Shown one piece after another: positions 25,445 through 37,177 of a stretch of DNA of 64,000 nt. The position numbers were made by a program, and so were the translations under genes. Under the pieces are notes generated by a model. It saw nothing but the letters and a program-made list of their open reading frames with translations. It did not search any database and was not told the DNA's origin. The stretch comes from Cognatundibacterium aquatile (GTDB lineage: Bacteria > Pseudomonadota > Gammaproteobacteria > Burkholderiales > Burkholderiaceae_D). Each line of letters begins with the position of its first letter. Within the stretch, counting starts at the first letter, position 1. Where the stretch lies: contig NZ_JACOFT010000004.1 of the NCBI RefSeq assembly GCF_014699135.1, forward strand, positions 124,001 through 188,000, in the 5' to 3' direction.

Positions 25445-27589
25445 GTGTTTAACAAAATTACGAAAACTTTCCAATACGGTCAACATCAGGTGACATTGGA
25501 GACCGGTGAAATCGCACGTCAGGCCTCTGGCGCAGTGATGGTCTCGATCGAAGACACTGTTGTGCTGGCAACTGTGGTTGCAAAAAAAGATGCTAAACCT
25601 GGTCAGGATTTCTTTCCTCTGACCGTGGATTACATGGAAAAAACTTACGCTGCCGGCCGCATTCCTGGCGGTTTCTTCAAGCGTGAAGGTCGTCCATCAG
25701 AAAAAGAAACATTAACTTCACGTTTGATCGATCGCCCGATTCGCCCTTTGTTTCCTGAGGGTTATCTGAATGAAGTTCAGGTGATTGTGCACGTATTGTC
25801 AGTCAATCCTGAAATTGATCCGGATATCGCTGCGATGATCGGTGCTTCTGCAGCGATTTCTGTTGCTGGCATTCCTTTCAGTGGCCCTGTTGGTGCCGCG
25901 CGCGTTGGTTATATCGACGGTCAGTACGTATTGAATCCAACTGCGACGCAGTTGAAATCTTCCAAACTGGATCTGGTTGTTGCGGGTACTGAACAAGCTG
26001 TATTGATGGTGGAATCCGAAGCGCAGCAATTGTCTGAAGAAGTCATGCTGGGTGCTGTTGTGTTCGGCCACGAGCAAATGAAAGCTGTTATTGATGCGAT
26101 CCACGAATTGGTACGCGACGGTGGCAAACCTGAAGTGCAATGGGCACCTGCAGCAAAAAATGAGCCGCTGATCGCTGCGGTCACTACTGTTGCAGAACCG
26201 CTGTTGCGTGCTGCATATCAAACCAAAGAAAAGCAAGCCCGTACTGAGCAATTGAAGGCCGCAACGTCTGCAGTTGCTGCTGCGCTGGCTGAACAAGCTG
26301 CCGCCAAAGGTGAGGTAGCTCCTGATTCAGCAGACGTCGGCAATATTCTGTTTGATCTGGAAGCGAAAATCGTTCGCTCCCAAATCCTCGAAGGTGAGCC
26401 GCGTATTGATGGTCGCGACACTCGCACTGTGCGTCCTATTACTATCCGCACTGGTATTTTGCCACGTACGCATGGTACCGCTTTGTTCACCCGTGGTGAA
26501 ACACAGGCTTTGGTGATTGCAACTTTGGGTACTGCACGTGACGAACAAAAAATCGATGCGTTGATGGGCGAATACTCTGACCGCTTCATGTTGCATTACA
26601 ACATGCCTCCATTTGCTACTGGTGAAACTGGTCGCGTTGGTACGCCGAAGCGCCGTGAAATCGGTCATGGTCGTTTAGCTAAGCGTGCATTGCAGGCGGC
26701 ATTGCCTGATCCGGAAGATTTCAGCTACTCCGTACGTCTGGTTTCTGAAATCACTGAATCCAATGGTTCTTCTTCGATGGCGTCTGTTTGCGGTGGCTGT
26801 CTGGCTCTGATGGATGCAGGTGTGCCAATGAAAGCGCATGTTGCAGGTATCGCCATGGGTCTGATCAAAGAAGGTAACAAGTTTGCTGTTCTGACCGATA
26901 TTCTGGGTGATGAAGATCACCTCGGCGATATGGACTTTAAAGTTGCCGGCACTGCAGAAGGTATTACTGCATTGCAAATGGATATCAAAATCCAGGGCAT
27001 TACTAAAGAAATTATGCAAGTCGCTTTGGCGCAAGCTAAAGAAGGTCGCGTCCATATTCTGGGTAAAATGCAAGAGGCAGTTCCGGTTGGTAACACCGAA
27101 TTGTCCGATTTCGCTCCACGTCTGATCACAATCAAGATCAATCCTGAGAAAATCCGTGATGTGATCGGTAAAGGTGGTGCGGTGATCCGTGCGCTGACTG
27201 AAGAAACAGGTACGCAGATCGATATCAGCGACGAAGGCGTTGTTACTATCGCTTCTGTCGATGCGGCGGCTGGTCAAGAAGCCAAGCGTCGTATTGAAGA
27301 GCTGACGGCAGAAGTTGAAGTCGGCAAAATCTACGAAGGTACTGTGTTGAAGTTGCTGGACTTCGGTGCGATTGTGCAAATCATGCCAGGTAAAGATGGT
27401 CTGCTGCACATCAGTCAGATCGCCAACGAACGCGTCAACGCAGTTGCTGACTATCTCAAAGAAGGTCAGCAAGTACGCGTCAAAGTGTTGGAAACCGATG
27501 ATCGTGGTCGCTTCAAGTTGTCCATGAAAGCAGCTGCTGTTGAAGGTGATACGCAGGCTCAGTCACAAGAGCCGCAGGCAGCCCAGTAA
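25445..27589 (+). CDS. pnp: Polyribonucleotide nucleotidyltransferase (PNPase)
   Basis: A 714-residue 3'-5' phosphorolytic exoribonuclease of the RNA degradosome. Two RNase PH domains (about 10-230 and 310-540) contain [18 protein letters not shown] and the second-core S-S-M-A-S-V-C-G-G and [18 protein letters not shown] domain with [13 protein letters not shown] (about 560) and an S1 domain (about 620-690) end the protein. It starts with GTG at 25445 after AAAGGA. Length and domain order are standard. Confidence 0.98.
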   Translation: MFNKITKTFQYGQHQVTLETGEIARQASGAVMVSIEDTVVLATVVAKKDAKPGQDFFPLTVDYMEKTYAAGRIPGGFFKREGRPSEKETLTSRLIDRPIRPLFPEGYLNEVQVIVHVLSVNPEIDPDIAAMIGASAAISVAGIPFSGPVGAARVGYIDGQYVLNPTATQLKSSKLDLVVAGTEQAVLMVESEAQQLSEEVMLGAVVFGHEQMKAVIDAIHELVRDGGKPEVQWAPAAKNEPLIAAVTTVAEPLLRAAYQTKEKQARTEQLKAATSAVAAALAEQAAAKGEVAPDSADVGNILFDLEAKIVRSQILEGEPRIDGRDTRTVRPITIRTGILPRTHGTALFTRGETQALVIATLGTARDEQKIDALMGEYSDRFMLHYNMPPFATGETGRVGTPKRREIGHGRLAKRALQAALPDPEDFSYSVRLVSEITESNGSSSMASVCGGCLALMDAGVPMKAHVAGIAMGLIKEGNKFAVLTDILGDEDHLGDMDFKVAGTAEGITALQMDIKIQGITKEIMQVALAQAKEGRVHILGKMQEAVPVGNTELSDFAPRLITIKINPEKIRDVIGKGGAVIRALTEETGTQIDISDEGVVTIASVDAAAGQEAKRRIEELTAEVEVGKIYEGTVLKLLDFGAIVQIMPGKDGLLHISQIANERVNAVADYLKEGQQVRVKVLETDDRGRFKLSMKAAAVEGDTQAQSQEPQAAQ

Positions 27590-27614
27590 TTGTGCTGTTT
27601 GTCATGAGTTGTTG

Positions 27615-27647
27615 AAAAAAACGCCCGTTTAAACGGGCGTTTTTTTA
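27615..27647 (+). terminator. Intrinsic terminator of pnp
   Basis: AAAAAACGCCCGTTT and AAACGGGCGTTTTTT form a near-continuous palindrome at 27615-27646. It ends the pnp transcript. Confidence 0.92.
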
Positions 27648-27686
27648 TTGACTTACAATGATTTTTTTATTTATTCGGTGAGTTTT

Positions 27687-28667
27687 ATGCGTGCAATTGA
27701 AATTACGAAATATGGAGCGCCCGAGGTTTTGCAATTGTGTGAGCGCGAGATTCCGCAAGCGCAGACTGGTGAGATTTTGATTAAGGTGCATGCTGCAGGC
27801 GTGAATCGCCCGGACGTGCTACAGCGGCTTGGCTACTACCCTGTTCCTCAGGGGGCTTCAGATTTGCCAGGGTTGGAGGTTGCCGGAGAAATTGTTGGTG
27901 GAGACTTATCGACGACTGATTTTCAGGTGGGTGATTTCGTCTGCGCGCTGGTGCAGGGTGGTGGATACGCTGAATATTGTGTTGCGCCTGCTGCGCAGTG
28001 TCTTCCCGTCCCCAAGGGTTTAAGCATGGTAGAGGCAGCCTCGTTGCCAGAAACTTATTTCACCGTCTGGAGTAATGTCTTTGATCGCGCCAGATTGAGT
28101 GCTGGTGAGACTTTACTGGTACAGGGGGGCACATCAGGAATTGGTGTTGCTGCGATTCAGATCGCAAGCGCTCTCGGGCACCGGGTTTTTGCTACGGCGG
28201 GAACAGATGAAAAATGCCGTGCTGCTGAGGGCTTGGGAGCAGAGCGTGCTATTAACTATAAAACTGAAAAATTTCCCGAGGTTGTCAAATCACTGACTGC
28301 TGGTAAGGGGGTGGATGTGATTCTTGATATGGTCGCAGGAAGTTATATTCCAATGGAGATCGATAGTCTCGCAGATGATGGCCGGATTGCGATTATTGCC
28401 TTGTTAGGCGGTAACCGTGGAGAGGTTGACTTTGGGCAGGTCTTGCGTCGGCGACTGACGATAACCGGGTCAACCTTGCGTCCACGTTCTGTTGAGTTTA
28501 AGAGGCAGATTTCTTCACAATTGCAGCAACATGTCTGGCCGTTACTTGAGGCAGGAAAAATCAGGCCGGTTATTCATCAGGTGTTCCCTTTGACTCAGGC
28601 GGATCTGGCGCACGCTTTGATGGAGGATGGTCGTCACATAGGCAAAATTATGTTGCAGTTGGTGTAA
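27687..28667 (+). CDS. Zinc-independent NAD(P)H quinone oxidoreductase (PIG3 family)
   Basis: A 326-residue medium-chain dehydrogenase/reductase. It begins M-R-A-I-E-I-T-K-Y-G-A-P-E-V-L and has G-V-N-R-P-D-V-L-Q-R, then the nucleotide-binding motif G-G-T-S-G-I-G-V-A-A-I-Q. It lacks the structural and catalytic zinc Cys clusters. The Q-R-x-G-Y-Y-P-x-P-x-G-A-S and T-Y-F-T-V-W-x-N-V-F motifs are those of the PIG3 (TIGR02824) group. The frame is open 13 codons further upstream, but these overlap the pnp terminator region; GGTGAG supports the ATG at 27687. The physiological quinone is unknown. Confidence 0.9.
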   Translation: MRAIEITKYGAPEVLQLCEREIPQAQTGEILIKVHAAGVNRPDVLQRLGYYPVPQGASDLPGLEVAGEIVGGDLSTTDFQVGDFVCALVQGGGYAEYCVAPAAQCLPVPKGLSMVEAASLPETYFTVWSNVFDRARLSAGETLLVQGGTSGIGVAAIQIASALGHRVFATAGTDEKCRAAEGLGAERAINYKTEKFPEVVKSLTAGKGVDVILDMVAGSYIPMEIDSLADDGRIAIIALLGGNRGEVDFGQVLRRRLTITGSTLRPRSVEFKRQISSQLQQHVWPLLEAGKIRPVIHQVFPLTQADLAHALMEDGRHIGKIMLQLV

Positions 28668-28802
28668 TTCTGTCGGGGTTCTTATTTTTCGAGATATCGA
28701 AGGCACAGATCGCAGTGTGTCTAGAAATGAATTGCCTAGATGTGCAGGGCAGGCATGTGTCGGCTTGGGCTGTAGGTCGTGTTTGTTTTGTGCTGCCTTT
28801 GT

Positions 28803-28831
28803 TTGACCGGGTATTGTCAGCGGGATACAAT
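28803..28831 (+). promoter_or_regulatory. Sigma-70 promoter of tpiA
   Basis: TTGACC (28803-28808), 17-bp spacer, TACAAT (28826-28831). The predicted start near 28838 leaves a 21-nt leader before tpiA, without a clear Shine-Dalgarno. Confidence 0.8.
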
Positions 28832-28858
28832 AGACGGTTATTTATATTCTGATCTCTT

Positions 28859-29608
28859 ATGCGACGTACACTAATTGCGGGTAACTGGAAAATGAACGGC
28901 AGCTTCGCGGCCAATCGTTCGTTGTTATCTGAAATCGTAGCCGGATTGCCCGTATCTTCGGATTGTGATGTTTTGGTATGTGCGCCAGCGCCGTACCTGA
29001 CTCAATGTGCTGAGTTGCTGACAGCGAGCCTTGTAAAATGGGGCGCTCAAGATGTTTCTGAGCATGCACAAGGTGCATTTACCGGTGAGGTTGCCGCATC
29101 GATGCTGGTTGATTGCGGTTGTCGATATGTGATCGTCGGGCATTCTGAACGGCGCGCGTATCATGCTGAATCGAATGCGGTTGTCGCAAGAAAAACTTTG
29201 CGTGCGTTATCCGAGAACTTGATCCCTATTGTATGCGTGGGGGAAACCTTGGAGCAGCGTGAAAGCGGTCAGACAGAAGACGTTGTTGCTGCGCAATTGC
29301 AGGCGGTGTTGGATGTTGTTGATGTTGCGCAAATTACTCAGCTTGTTGTTGCTTATGAGCCAGTGTGGGCAATTGGTACCGGTAAAACGGCGACGCCACA
29401 AATGGCGCAGGACGTACACGCCTTTTTGCGTCAGCAAATTGCTTTGAAAGATGTTGCTGCAGCTGCTTCGGTGCAAATACTTTATGGTGGTAGTATGAAG
29501 CCCGAAAATGCAAAGGACTTACTGGCAATGGTAGATATTGATGGTGGTTTGATCGGTGGCGCCGCGTTGAAGTCTGCTGATTTTCTCGCTATTGCTGCTG
29601 CAGCTTGA
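28859..29608 (+). CDS. tpiA: Triosephosphate isomerase
   Basis: A 249-residue TIM-barrel enzyme interconverting dihydroxyacetone phosphate and glyceraldehyde 3-phosphate. The substrate-binding N-W-K-M-N-G places Lys11, the electrophile His95 is in I-V-G-H-S-E-R-R, and the catalytic base Glu167 is in [12 protein letters not shown]; loop 6 follows directly. Y-G-G-S-M-K-P near the end binds phosphate. It is followed by secG, the arrangement found in many betaproteobacteria. Confidence 0.98.
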   Translation: MRRTLIAGNWKMNGSFAANRSLLSEIVAGLPVSSDCDVLVCAPAPYLTQCAELLTASLVKWGAQDVSEHAQGAFTGEVAASMLVDCGCRYVIVGHSERRAYHAESNAVVARKTLRALSENLIPIVCVGETLEQRESGQTEDVVAAQLQAVLDVVDVAQITQLVVAYEPVWAIGTGKTATPQMAQDVHAFLRQQIALKDVAAAASVQILYGGSMKPENAKDLLAMVDIDGGLIGGAALKSADFLAIAAAA

Positions 29609-29652
29609 TTGTATTGCTGAAGATTGAAGATTAATTTTTTTAGGTGTTTTGA

Positions 29653-30018
29653 ATGCAAACTTTTTTTACATTGGTAGTGGTCGTTCAGGTTATCTCTGCA
29701 TTGGCAATTATTGCGCTCGTTTTGCTGCAGCATGGTAAAGGTGCGGATATGGGAGCTTCTTTTGGTTCGGGTGCTTCCGGTAGTCTGTTTGGTGCAACAG
29801 GTTCCTCCAACTTCTTGTCGCGCTCCACAGGTATTGCGGCGGCGATATTTTTTGCTGCAACATTGGCCTTGGGTGTTTTTGGTGGTGAGCGTAAGCCAGC
29901 TGGCGGTGTGATGGATAACCTGCCAGTGACAAAAGTAGCGCCTGCAGTTGTGCAAACACCCGCACCAGCGCCTGCTGCTGCGGCTTCGTCTGCGCAATCG
30001 AATCAGATTCCAAAATAA
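29653..30018 (+). CDS. secG: Protein translocase subunit SecG
   Basis: A 121-residue inner-membrane subunit of the SecYEG channel. Two transmembrane helices (about 3-22 and 54-74) flank a Gly/Ser-rich loop with H-G-K-G-A-D-M-G-A-S-F-G-S-G-A-S-x-S-L-F-G, the family signature. The C-terminal tail is Ala/Pro-rich (A-P-A-P-A-A-A-A). It lies 44 bp after tpiA and before tRNA-Leu, a conserved order. Confidence 0.95.
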   Translation: MQTFFTLVVVVQVISALAIIALVLLQHGKGADMGASFGSGASGSLFGATGSSNFLSRSTGIAAAIFFAATLALGVFGGERKPAGGVMDNLPVTKVAPAVVQTPAPAPAAAASSAQSNQIPK

Positions 30019-30063
30019 ATTTATATTTCCCGGCAAAAAAACTTGAATTTCCTCGATTGTGCG

Positions 30064-30092
30064 TTGAACAATGAGGTCATTCAGGGTAGAAT
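30064..30092 (+). promoter_or_regulatory. Sigma-70 promoter of tRNA-Leu
   Basis: TTGAAC (30064-30069), 17-bp spacer, TAGAAT (30087-30092), ending 11 bp before the tRNA. It may also feed the nuo operon. Confidence 0.75.
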
Positions 30093-30103
30093 GCTGGGCT
30101 TAT

Positions 30104-30188
30104 GCCGACGTGGTGAAATTGGTAGACACGCTATCTTGAGGGGGTAGTGGCGAAAGCTGTACGAGTTCGAGTCTCGTCGTCGGCACCA
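30104..30188 (+). tRNA. tRNA-Leu(GAG)
   Basis: 85 nt with a long variable arm. The acceptor stem GCCGACG pairs with CGTCGGC, the anticodon loop TTGAGGG gives GAG, and CCA is encoded. It lies between secG and nuoA. Confidence 0.97.
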
Positions 30189-30194
30189 AAAAAC

Positions 30195-30218
30195 AAATCA
30201 GTTTTCTTTTCTGATTTT
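30195..30218 (+). terminator. Weak terminator after tRNA-Leu
   Basis: AAATCAG (30195-30201) pairs with CTGATTT (30211-30217) across a T-rich loop. The stem is short, and readthrough into nuoA is likely. Confidence 0.45.
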
Positions 30219-30298
30219 GTCGAGGAAGTGGTTATTTTTGATGAGGTCCTTCAAAAATGGCTTGCTTCAATATGGCGTTCAAATACAGGTAGCCTAAC

Positions 30299-30658
30299 GT
30301 GAACCTCGAAAATTATTTCCCAGTTCTTCTCTTTATTCTGGTTGGTATCGGAGTCGGTGTATTGCCTCAGGTTTTGGGGCGTGTTCTCGGTCCGTATAAG
30401 CCGGATTCTCAAAAAACATCAGCATACGAGTGTGGCTTCGAGGCGTTTGAGGATGCGCGTATGAAATTTGATGTGCGATATTATCTGATCGCGATTCTCT
30501 TCATTCTCTTTGATCTTGAAACTGCATTTTTCTTCCCGTGGGGCGTTGCTATGCGCGATCTGGGATGGGCTGGTTTCTTGATTATGCTTGGCTTTGTGCT
30601 CGAATTTGCTGTCGGGTTTTGGTACATCTGGAAAAAAGGCGCTCTGGATTGGGAGTGA
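30299..30658 (+). CDS. nuoA: NADH-quinone oxidoreductase subunit A
   Basis: A 119-residue membrane subunit of complex I with three transmembrane helices. The central motif [20 protein letters not shown] (about 41-60) with the conserved Cys lies on the loop near the quinone site, and [13 protein letters not shown] follows. It starts with GTG at 30299 after AGGT. It is the first of fourteen consecutive nuo genes in the order A to N. Confidence 0.96.
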   Translation: MNLENYFPVLLFILVGIGVGVLPQVLGRVLGPYKPDSQKTSAYECGFEAFEDARMKFDVRYYLIAILFILFDLETAFFFPWGVAMRDLGWAGFLIMLGFVLEFAVGFWYIWKKGALDWE

Positions 30659-30664
30659 TGGAAA

Positions 30665-31141
30665 ATGGCTATTGAAGGTGTGTTGAACGAAGGCTTTGTT
30701 ACGACAACAGCCGATAAGCTGATTAACTGGACGCGTACGGGTTCTATGTGGCCGATGACGTTTGGTCTGGCTTGTTGTGCGGTTGAAATGATGCATGCTG
30801 GTGCGTCCCGTTATGATCTGGATCGTTTTGGTGTTGTGTTTCGCCCATCTCCACGTCATTCGGATGTGATGATCGTCGCGGGTACCTTGTGCAACAAGAT
30901 GGCGCCTGCGTTGCGAAAAGTCTACGATCAGATGGCGGAGCCTCGATGGGTTATTTCCATGGGTTCTTGCGCTAACGGTGGTGGTTATTATCATTACTCG
31001 TACTCCGTTGTGCGCGGCTGTGATCGCATTGTTCCAGTTGATATTTATGTGCCTGGTTGTCCGCCGACGGCAGAAGCATTGCTGTACGGTGTCATTCAGC
31101 TGCAAAACAAGATTAAACGTACAAACACTATCGCGCGCTGA
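30665..31141 (+). CDS. nuoB: NADH-quinone oxidoreductase subunit B
   Basis: A 158-residue peripheral-arm subunit that carries the terminal 4Fe-4S cluster N2, the donor to quinone. The adjacent cysteines in L-A-C-C-A-V-E-M, then G-T-L-C-N-K-M-A and the P-G-C-P-P-T motif provide the four ligands. [12 protein letters not shown] is also typical. It is 6 bp after nuoA. Confidence 0.97.
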   Translation: MAIEGVLNEGFVTTTADKLINWTRTGSMWPMTFGLACCAVEMMHAGASRYDLDRFGVVFRPSPRHSDVMIVAGTLCNKMAPALRKVYDQMAEPRWVISMGSCANGGGYYHYSYSVVRGCDRIVPVDIYVPGCPPTAEALLYGVIQLQNKIKRTNTIAR

Positions 31142-31170
31142 TCGCGCGATTGCTGAGGCAGCCTTTAACT

Positions 31171-31767
31171 ATGACGATCAAATTAGAAAAACTCGAGCAG
31201 GCATTAAAAGCAGTCTTGGGTGAGCGTATTCTTGAGCTGAAAAATGCTCTAGGTGAGTTGACGATTGTTGTGTCGGCAGCTGAATATTTGCAGGTGATGC
31301 GTGATTTGCGTGATCACTCAGATACGTGTTTTGAAGAATTGATTGACCTTTGTGGTGTTGATTATTCTACCTATGCTGATGGTGCCTGGGATGGTTTCCG
31401 GTATGCAGTCGTAACGCACTTGTTGTCGATTAAAAATAACTGGCGTCTTCGGGTTCGTGTTTTTGCGCCGGATGATGAAATGCCGCTTGTATCTTCTTTG
31501 ACTGATGTCTGGAATGCTGCTAATTGGTACGAGCGCGAAGCCTTTGATTTGTATGGCATATTGTTTGACGGTCATAACGACTTGCGTCGTATTCTGACTG
31601 ATTATGGTTTTATTGGTCACCCATTCCGCAAAGATTTCCCTGTGTCTGGTTATGTGGAGATGCGTTACGATGCGGATCAAAAACGCGTTGTCTATCAACC
31701 TGTGACTATTGAGTCGCGCGAAAATACCCCGCGTATTATTCGCGAAGAAAATTACGGGATGAAATAA
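31171..31767 (+). CDS. nuoC: NADH-quinone oxidoreductase subunit C
   Basis: A 198-residue subunit of the complex I connecting module, separate from NuoD, unlike the fused E. coli NuoCD. Signature [17 protein letters not shown] is followed by [21 protein letters not shown]. The open frame continues seven codons upstream, but the ATG at 31171 gives the usual N-terminus. The stop overlaps the nuoD start (TAATG). Confidence 0.95.
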   Translation: MTIKLEKLEQALKAVLGERILELKNALGELTIVVSAAEYLQVMRDLRDHSDTCFEELIDLCGVDYSTYADGAWDGFRYAVVTHLLSIKNNWRLRVRVFAPDDEMPLVSSLTDVWNAANWYEREAFDLYGILFDGHNDLRRILTDYGFIGHPFRKDFPVSGYVEMRYDADQKRVVYQPVTIESRENTPRIIREENYGMK

Positions 31768-33020
31768 TGGCTGAGATTAAGAATTACACACTCAACTTTG
31801 GTCCTCAGCATCCTGCTGCGCATGGTGTATTGCGCTTGGTGCTGGAATTGGATGGTGAAGTTATTCAGCGTGCCGATCCTCATATCGGCTTGTTGCATCG
31901 TGCAACTGAAAAATTGGCAGAACAAAAAACATTTTTGCAATCTGTTCCGTACATGGATAGGCTCGATTACGTCTCGATGATGGCGAATGAGCATGCCTAC
32001 GTTATGGCGATTGAGAAGATGCTCGGTTTGGAAGTGCCTCTGCGTGCGCAATACATACGCGTGATGTTCGATGAAATTACTCGTTTGTTGAACCACTTGC
32101 TGTGGATAGGCGCACATGCGCTTGACGTCGGTGCAATGGCTGTGATGTTGTATGCGTTCCGTGAGCGGGAAGATTTGATGGATTGCTATGAGGCGGTTTC
32201 CGGAGCGCGTATGCATGCGGCTTACTATCGTCCTGGTGGTGTCTATCGTGATTTGCCTGACGAAATGCCTAAGCATAAAGCATCTTTGCTGAAGAACGAA
32301 AAGTCTATGCGTTTTCTTAATGAAAACCGCCAAGGTTCTTTGCTTGATTTTATCGAGGATTTTACAAATCGCTTCCCGAAATATGTCGATGAGTATGAAA
32401 CCTTGTTGACGGATAATCGTATCTGGAAGCAGCGTTTAGTCGGTGTCGGTGTTGTATCGCCTGAGCGTGCGAAAGCGATGGGCTTTACCGGTGCGATGTT
32501 GCGTGGATCTGGTGTTGAATGGGATCTGCGTAAAAAACAACCATACGAAGTTTATGATTTGCTCGACTTTGATATTGCTGTTGGTGTCAATGGTGATTGC
32601 TATGATCGCTATCTCGTTCGCGTAGAAGAGATGCGTCAATCTAACCGCATTATTAAACAATGCGTAGAGTGGCTCAGAAATAATCAGGGGCCTGTGATTT
32701 CAGATAATCACAAGGTTACGCCACCACATCGTGTCGACATGAAGTCAAATATGGAAGATTTGATTCATCATTTCAAGTTGTTCACAGAAGGCTTCCATGT
32801 TCCTGCTGGCGAGGCTTATGCCGCAGTTGAGCATCCAAAAGGTGAATTTGGTATTTACTTGATGTCCGATGGTGCTAATAAACCGTACCGCTTGAAGATT
32901 CGCGCTCCAGGCTTCCCGCACCTGCAAGGTCTGGATGAAATGGCGAAGGGACATATGATTGCCGATGCAGTAACTATTATTGGTACTCAGGACATTGTTT
33001 TTGGTGAGATTGACAGATAA
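31767..33020 (+). CDS. nuoD: NADH-quinone oxidoreductase subunit D
   Basis: A 417-residue 49-kDa-type subunit lining the quinone cavity. It begins with [14 protein letters not shown], whose His is near the quinone head group, and contains the H-R-A-T-E-K-L and [11 protein letters not shown] motifs. The C-terminus ends [12 protein letters not shown], as is standard. Coupled to nuoC by a one-base overlap. Confidence 0.97.
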   Translation: MAEIKNYTLNFGPQHPAAHGVLRLVLELDGEVIQRADPHIGLLHRATEKLAEQKTFLQSVPYMDRLDYVSMMANEHAYVMAIEKMLGLEVPLRAQYIRVMFDEITRLLNHLLWIGAHALDVGAMAVMLYAFREREDLMDCYEAVSGARMHAAYYRPGGVYRDLPDEMPKHKASLLKNEKSMRFLNENRQGSLLDFIEDFTNRFPKYVDEYETLLTDNRIWKQRLVGVGVVSPERAKAMGFTGAMLRGSGVEWDLRKKQPYEVYDLLDFDIAVGVNGDCYDRYLVRVEEMRQSNRIIKQCVEWLRNNQGPVISDNHKVTPPHRVDMKSNMEDLIHHFKLFTEGFHVPAGEAYAAVEHPKGEFGIYLMSDGANKPYRLKIRAPGFPHLQGLDEMAKGHMIADAVTIIGTQDIVFGEIDR

Positions 33021-33054
33021 AAACGTCATCTGACGTTTATTTGAGGCATTAGCT

Positions 33055-33543
33055 ATGGTGTTATCAGAGCAGGCATTTAAAAAAATTGATCGTGAACTGG
33101 CAAAGTTCCCGGCTGACCAGCGCCAGTCCGCTGTGATGGCCGCTTTGGCTATTGCGCAGGATGAAACTGGTTGGATCTCTCCTGAAGTAATGCAGACTTT
33201 GGCTGACTATATTGGTATGCCTGCCGTTGCTGTACAGGAAGTGGCTACTTTCTACAATATGTACAACACGAAGCCAGTCGGTAAATTCAAAATTACCGTT
33301 TGTACTAATTTGCCTTGTGCTTTATCAGGTGGGGAGCGCGCAGCGCACCATCTGAAGCAGAAGCTGGGTATTGATTACAAAGAAACCACTGTCGATGGGC
33401 AATTCACCCTGGTTGAGGGTGAATGCATGGGGGCATGTGGTGATGCACCTGTCATGTTGGTCAACAATAAACGCATGTGCAGCTTTATGTCGAACGAAAA
33501 AATCGACGGACTTGTGAATGAACTGAAAGAGGCGGGTAAATAA
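33055..33543 (+). CDS. nuoE: NADH-quinone oxidoreductase subunit E
   Basis: A 162-residue thioredoxin-like 2Fe-2S subunit (cluster N1a) of the NADH dehydrogenase module. Ligand motifs are C-T-N-L-P-C and, about 36 residues later, E-C-M-G-A-C-G. The helical N-terminus has [14 protein letters not shown]. It overlaps nuoF by one base (TAATG). Confidence 0.96.
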   Translation: MVLSEQAFKKIDRELAKFPADQRQSAVMAALAIAQDETGWISPEVMQTLADYIGMPAVAVQEVATFYNMYNTKPVGKFKITVCTNLPCALSGGERAAHHLKQKLGIDYKETTVDGQFTLVEGECMGACGDAPVMLVNNKRMCSFMSNEKIDGLVNELKEAGK

Positions 33544-34838
33544 TGACGAGTCTGCACAATCGCCATATTAAGCCCCTCATTCTCGCGGGTCTGGATGGTA
33601 AAAACTGGCACTTACAAGATTACGTGGCTCGTGGTGGCTATGCATCCTTGAAGCGTATTCTTTCAGAAAAAATTCCACCTGAGCAGGTCATTGCTGAGCT
33701 CAAAGCATCGTCTTTGCGCGGTCGTGGCGGAGCGGGTTTCCCGACTGGCCTGAAATGGAGTTTCATGCCACGTCAGTTTCCTGGACAGAAATATCTGGTC
33801 TGTAATACCGATGAGGGTGAGCCTGGTACATTTAAAGATCGCGATATCATTCGCTATAACCCGCACGCGCTGATCGAAGGTATGGCCATCGGTGCGTATG
33901 CCATGGGAATTACTGTCGGTTATAACTATATCCACGGCGAAATTTTTGCGGACTATGATCGTTTCGAAGAAGCGATTGAAGAGGCGCGCGCGGCGGGGAT
34001 GCTTGGTAATAATATCGCAGGCTCCGAATTTAGTTTTCAATTGCATGCGTTCCACGGTTACGGTGCCTATATTTGCGGTGAAGAAACGGCATTGTTGGAG
34101 TCACTGGAAGGCAAAAAAGGCCAGCCGCGCTTCAAACCTCCGTTCCCGGCCAGCTTTGGTTTGTACGGAAAGCCGACAACCATCAACAACACTGAAACAT
34201 TTGCTGCCGTTCCGTTCATTTTTGCCATGGGTGGTGAAAATTATGCCGCTCTTGGTAAGCCAAATAACGGCGGTACAAAGATATTCTCTATTTCAGGTGA
34301 CGTTGAGCGGCCCGGTAATTACGAAATTCCATTAGGTACTCCATTTGCGACTTTGCTTGAGTTGGCTGGCGGCATGCGTGGCGGAAAAAAAATCAAAGCA
34401 GTCATTCCTGGCGGCTCTTCCGCACCGGTGATTGTTGGTGATGTGATGATGAATACGGATCTTGATTATGATTCGATTTCCAAGGCGGGTTCCATGCTTG
34501 GATCCGGAGCCGTCATCGTCATGGATGAAACCCGTTGCATGGTTAAATCGCTGGAACGTCTGTCATATTTTTATTTTGAAGAGTCGTGCGGGCAGTGTAC
34601 GCCTTGCCGCGAAGGTACAGGCTGGTTGTATCGCCTGGTTCATCGGATTGAAAATGGATTAGGTCGCCCTGAAGATCTGGATATGCTGAATTCCATCGCA
34701 GACAATATTCAGGGTAAAACGATTTGTGCGTTAGGTGATGCAGCAGCGATGCCGGTTCGCGCATTCGTAAAAAATTTCCGCACAGAGTTTGAATATCACA
34801 TCGAGCATAAGCATTGCTTGGTTCCCACTTACCTGTAA
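33543..34838 (+). CDS. nuoF: NADH-quinone oxidoreductase subunit F
   Basis: A 431-residue subunit binding NADH, FMN and the 4Fe-4S cluster N3. [11 protein letters not shown] is the NADH/FMN glycine loop, and [13 protein letters not shown] follows. The cluster motif is [11 protein letters not shown] with the distant fourth Cys in T-I-C-A-L-G. All expected residues are present and length is standard. Confidence 0.97.
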   Translation: MTSLHNRHIKPLILAGLDGKNWHLQDYVARGGYASLKRILSEKIPPEQVIAELKASSLRGRGGAGFPTGLKWSFMPRQFPGQKYLVCNTDEGEPGTFKDRDIIRYNPHALIEGMAIGAYAMGITVGYNYIHGEIFADYDRFEEAIEEARAAGMLGNNIAGSEFSFQLHAFHGYGAYICGEETALLESLEGKKGQPRFKPPFPASFGLYGKPTTINNTETFAAVPFIFAMGGENYAALGKPNNGGTKIFSISGDVERPGNYEIPLGTPFATLLELAGGMRGGKKIKAVIPGGSSAPVIVGDVMMNTDLDYDSISKAGSMLGSGAVIVMDETRCMVKSLERLSYFYFEESCGQCTPCREGTGWLYRLVHRIENGLGRPEDLDMLNSIADNIQGKTICALGDAAAMPVRAFVKNFRTEFEYHIEHKHCLVPTYL

Positions 34839-34870
34839 GCCAGCTTCGGTTAGCACACTTAGAGTAGACC

Positions 34871-37177
34871 ATGGTTGAAATCGAAATAGACGGCAAAAAA
34901 GTCGAAGTCCAAGAAGGCAGTATGGTGATGGACGCTGCCAATAAACTTGGCACGTATATCCCGCATTTTTGTTACCACAAAAAATTATCTATTGCGGCGA
35001 ATTGCCGCATGTGTCTGGTTGAGGTTGAAAAAGCACCTAAGCCGCTGCCTGCCTGCGCGACTCCCGTCACGCCTGGCATGATTGTGCGTTCTCACAGCGA
35101 TAAGGCTGTGAAAGCACAAAAAGCAGTAATGGAATTTCTGTTGATTAACCACCCTCTGGATTGCCCGATTTGTGATCAGGGTGGCGAATGTCAGTTGCAG
35201 GATCTGGCGGTTGGTTATGGCGGTACTACTTCTCGCTATGAAGAAGAAAAGCGCGTTGTTTTCCACAAAGATGTCGGTCCGTTGGTGTCGATGGAAGAGA
35301 TGAGCCGTTGTATTCATTGCACACGCTGTGTTCGCTTTGGTCAGGAAATTGCAGGTGTGATGGAATTGGGTATGCTCAATCGTGGCGAGCATTCCGAAAT
35401 TACCTCTTTTGTTGGTAAAACTGTCGACTCTGAATTGTCCGGTAACATGATTGATCTGTGCCCTGTGGGCGCATTGACCTCCAAGCCGTTCCGCTATTCT
35501 GCACGTACATGGGAATTGTCCCGTCGTAAATCTGTCAGCGCACATGATGGTTTAGGTTCGAATCTGATTGTTCAGGTTAAAAATAACAAAGTAATGCGTG
35601 TTGTTCCTTTCGAAAACGAAGAGATCAATGAATGCTGGATTTCAGACAAAGACCGTTTCTCTTACGAAGGCGTGAACAGTGCTGAGCGCCTGACTAAGCC
35701 GATGATCAAGCAAGGTGGTCAATGGCAAGAGACAGATTGGCAGACAGCATTAGAATACGTAGCGCATGCTATGCGTAACATTCGTCACGAACACGGCGCT
35801 GATTCTGTCGCTGCTGTTGCTGCACCTAATTCGACTCTCGAAGAATTATTCTTGCTTCAGCGGATAATCCGCGGCATCGGTTCAGATAATGTTGATTTCC
35901 GCTTGCGCCAGTCTGATTTTTCTCTGAATGGAAGTGTCAAACCTTGGCTGGGTACGTCCATTACCAAGTTCGCGCAACTGAAGAACGTTTTTGTCATCGG
36001 TTCATTCTTGCGGAAAGACCATCCTTTGTTGGCAGCACGCCTGCGTCAGTCCGTCAAATCTGGTACAAAGCTCAGTGTGCTCAATGCAACTGATGATGAT
36101 CTGCTGATTAAATTGGCGAATAAGGCAGTCCTCGCACCTTCGTTATGGGCGCAGTTTCTGGCCGAGGTAGCGGTTGCCGTTGCAGTTAAAAAAGAAATTG
36201 CTAAACCGGCTGGTCTGGAATCCGTTGACGCTGGGTTGTTGGCTCAAAACATCGCGACAACACTGTTATCAGGCGACGCAGGCGTATTTTTAGGCAACAC
36301 CGCGTCCTATCATCCTGAAGCGTCTCGCCTGCATGCACTTGCACAATGGATTGCAGAGCAAACAAGTGCAGATTTCGGTTATCTGACTGAGGCTGCAAAC
36401 ACGGTTGGTGGTTATCTTGCGAATGCAATTCCTGCCAATAATGCTAAGCCTGTGTTTGCTGAAGGAAAGAAAGCGTATGTTGTGCTTCATGCCGAGCCTG
36501 CATTAGATACTGCAAATCCAGCCCGGGCGGAAAAAGCCTTAGCGGAAGCTGACATGGTTGTTGTTATGTCTCCGTTTAAGCACAGCGCTGAATATGCAGA
36601 CGTTTTATTACCTGTTTCGCCATTTACGGAAACTGCCGGTACATTTGTCAGTTGCGAAGGACGTGTTCAGAGTTTCCATGGCGTTGTTAAACCGCTTGGC
36701 GATACACGTCCTGCATGGAAGGTATTGCGTGTTCTGGGGAATTTGTTAGGTCTGGATAATTTCAATTACGAAACATCCGAAGCCATTCGCGATGAAGTTT
36801 TAGGTGGTAATGATGTTATCGCGAAACTGAATAACATCGCTGTTTTAAAACCTGCTCTCGAATCTGTATCCGAGGCAGGCTTGGAACGCGTTGCAGATGT
36901 TGCTATTTACAGCACAGATGCGATCGTCAGAAGAGCTGAATCTTTACAAAAAACTACAGACGCACGTGCCCCTCAGGCTTGGATCAGTGCTGGATACGCA
37001 GAAAAAATCGGTGTCTCCGCGGGAGATATGGTCAAAGTCACTAAAGGCGGATCAATCCTGTTGAATGTCGGTATCGACGGATCTTTGCCTGAAAATGTGG
37101 TTCGGGTTGCTACCGGTTCGGTATTGACTAGTAAGCTGGACGGCATGTTCGGTGCTATTAATGTGGAGCGTGCATAA
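34871..37177 (+). CDS. nuoG: NADH-quinone oxidoreductase subunit G
   Basis: A 768-residue iron-sulfur subunit. The N-terminal ferredoxin-like part holds a 2Fe-2S cluster ([15 protein letters not shown], then P-A-C-A-T-P), followed by [11 protein letters not shown] and the 4Fe-4S motif [10 protein letters not shown]. The rest is a molybdopterin-oxidoreductase-like domain without a functional Mo site, as in complex I generally. The stop overlaps the nuoH start. Confidence 0.96.
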   Translation: MVEIEIDGKKVEVQEGSMVMDAANKLGTYIPHFCYHKKLSIAANCRMCLVEVEKAPKPLPACATPVTPGMIVRSHSDKAVKAQKAVMEFLLINHPLDCPICDQGGECQLQDLAVGYGGTTSRYEEEKRVVFHKDVGPLVSMEEMSRCIHCTRCVRFGQEIAGVMELGMLNRGEHSEITSFVGKTVDSELSGNMIDLCPVGALTSKPFRYSARTWELSRRKSVSAHDGLGSNLIVQVKNNKVMRVVPFENEEINECWISDKDRFSYEGVNSAERLTKPMIKQGGQWQETDWQTALEYVAHAMRNIRHEHGADSVAAVAAPNSTLEELFLLQRIIRGIGSDNVDFRLRQSDFSLNGSVKPWLGTSITKFAQLKNVFVIGSFLRKDHPLLAARLRQSVKSGTKLSVLNATDDDLLIKLANKAVLAPSLWAQFLAEVAVAVAVKKEIAKPAGLESVDAGLLAQNIATTLLSGDAGVFLGNTASYHPEASRLHALAQWIAEQTSADFGYLTEAANTVGGYLANAIPANNAKPVFAEGKKAYVVLHAEPALDTANPARAEKALAEADMVVVMSPFKHSAEYADVLLPVSPFTETAGTFVSCEGRVQSFHGVVKPLGDTRPAWKVLRVLGNLLGLDNFNYETSEAIRDEVLGGNDVIAKLNNIAVLKPALESVSEAGLERVADVAIYSTDAIVRRAESLQKTTDARAPQAWISAGYAEKIGVSAGDMVKVTKGGSILLNVGIDGSLPENVVRVATGSVLTSKLDGMFGAINVERA

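Noticed and set aside
25799-27472. Long antisense frames opposite pnp (and similar ones opposite ilvC, nuo and thrS genes)
   Set aside because: They mirror the codon bias of strongly conserved genes on the other strand and carry no domains of their own.
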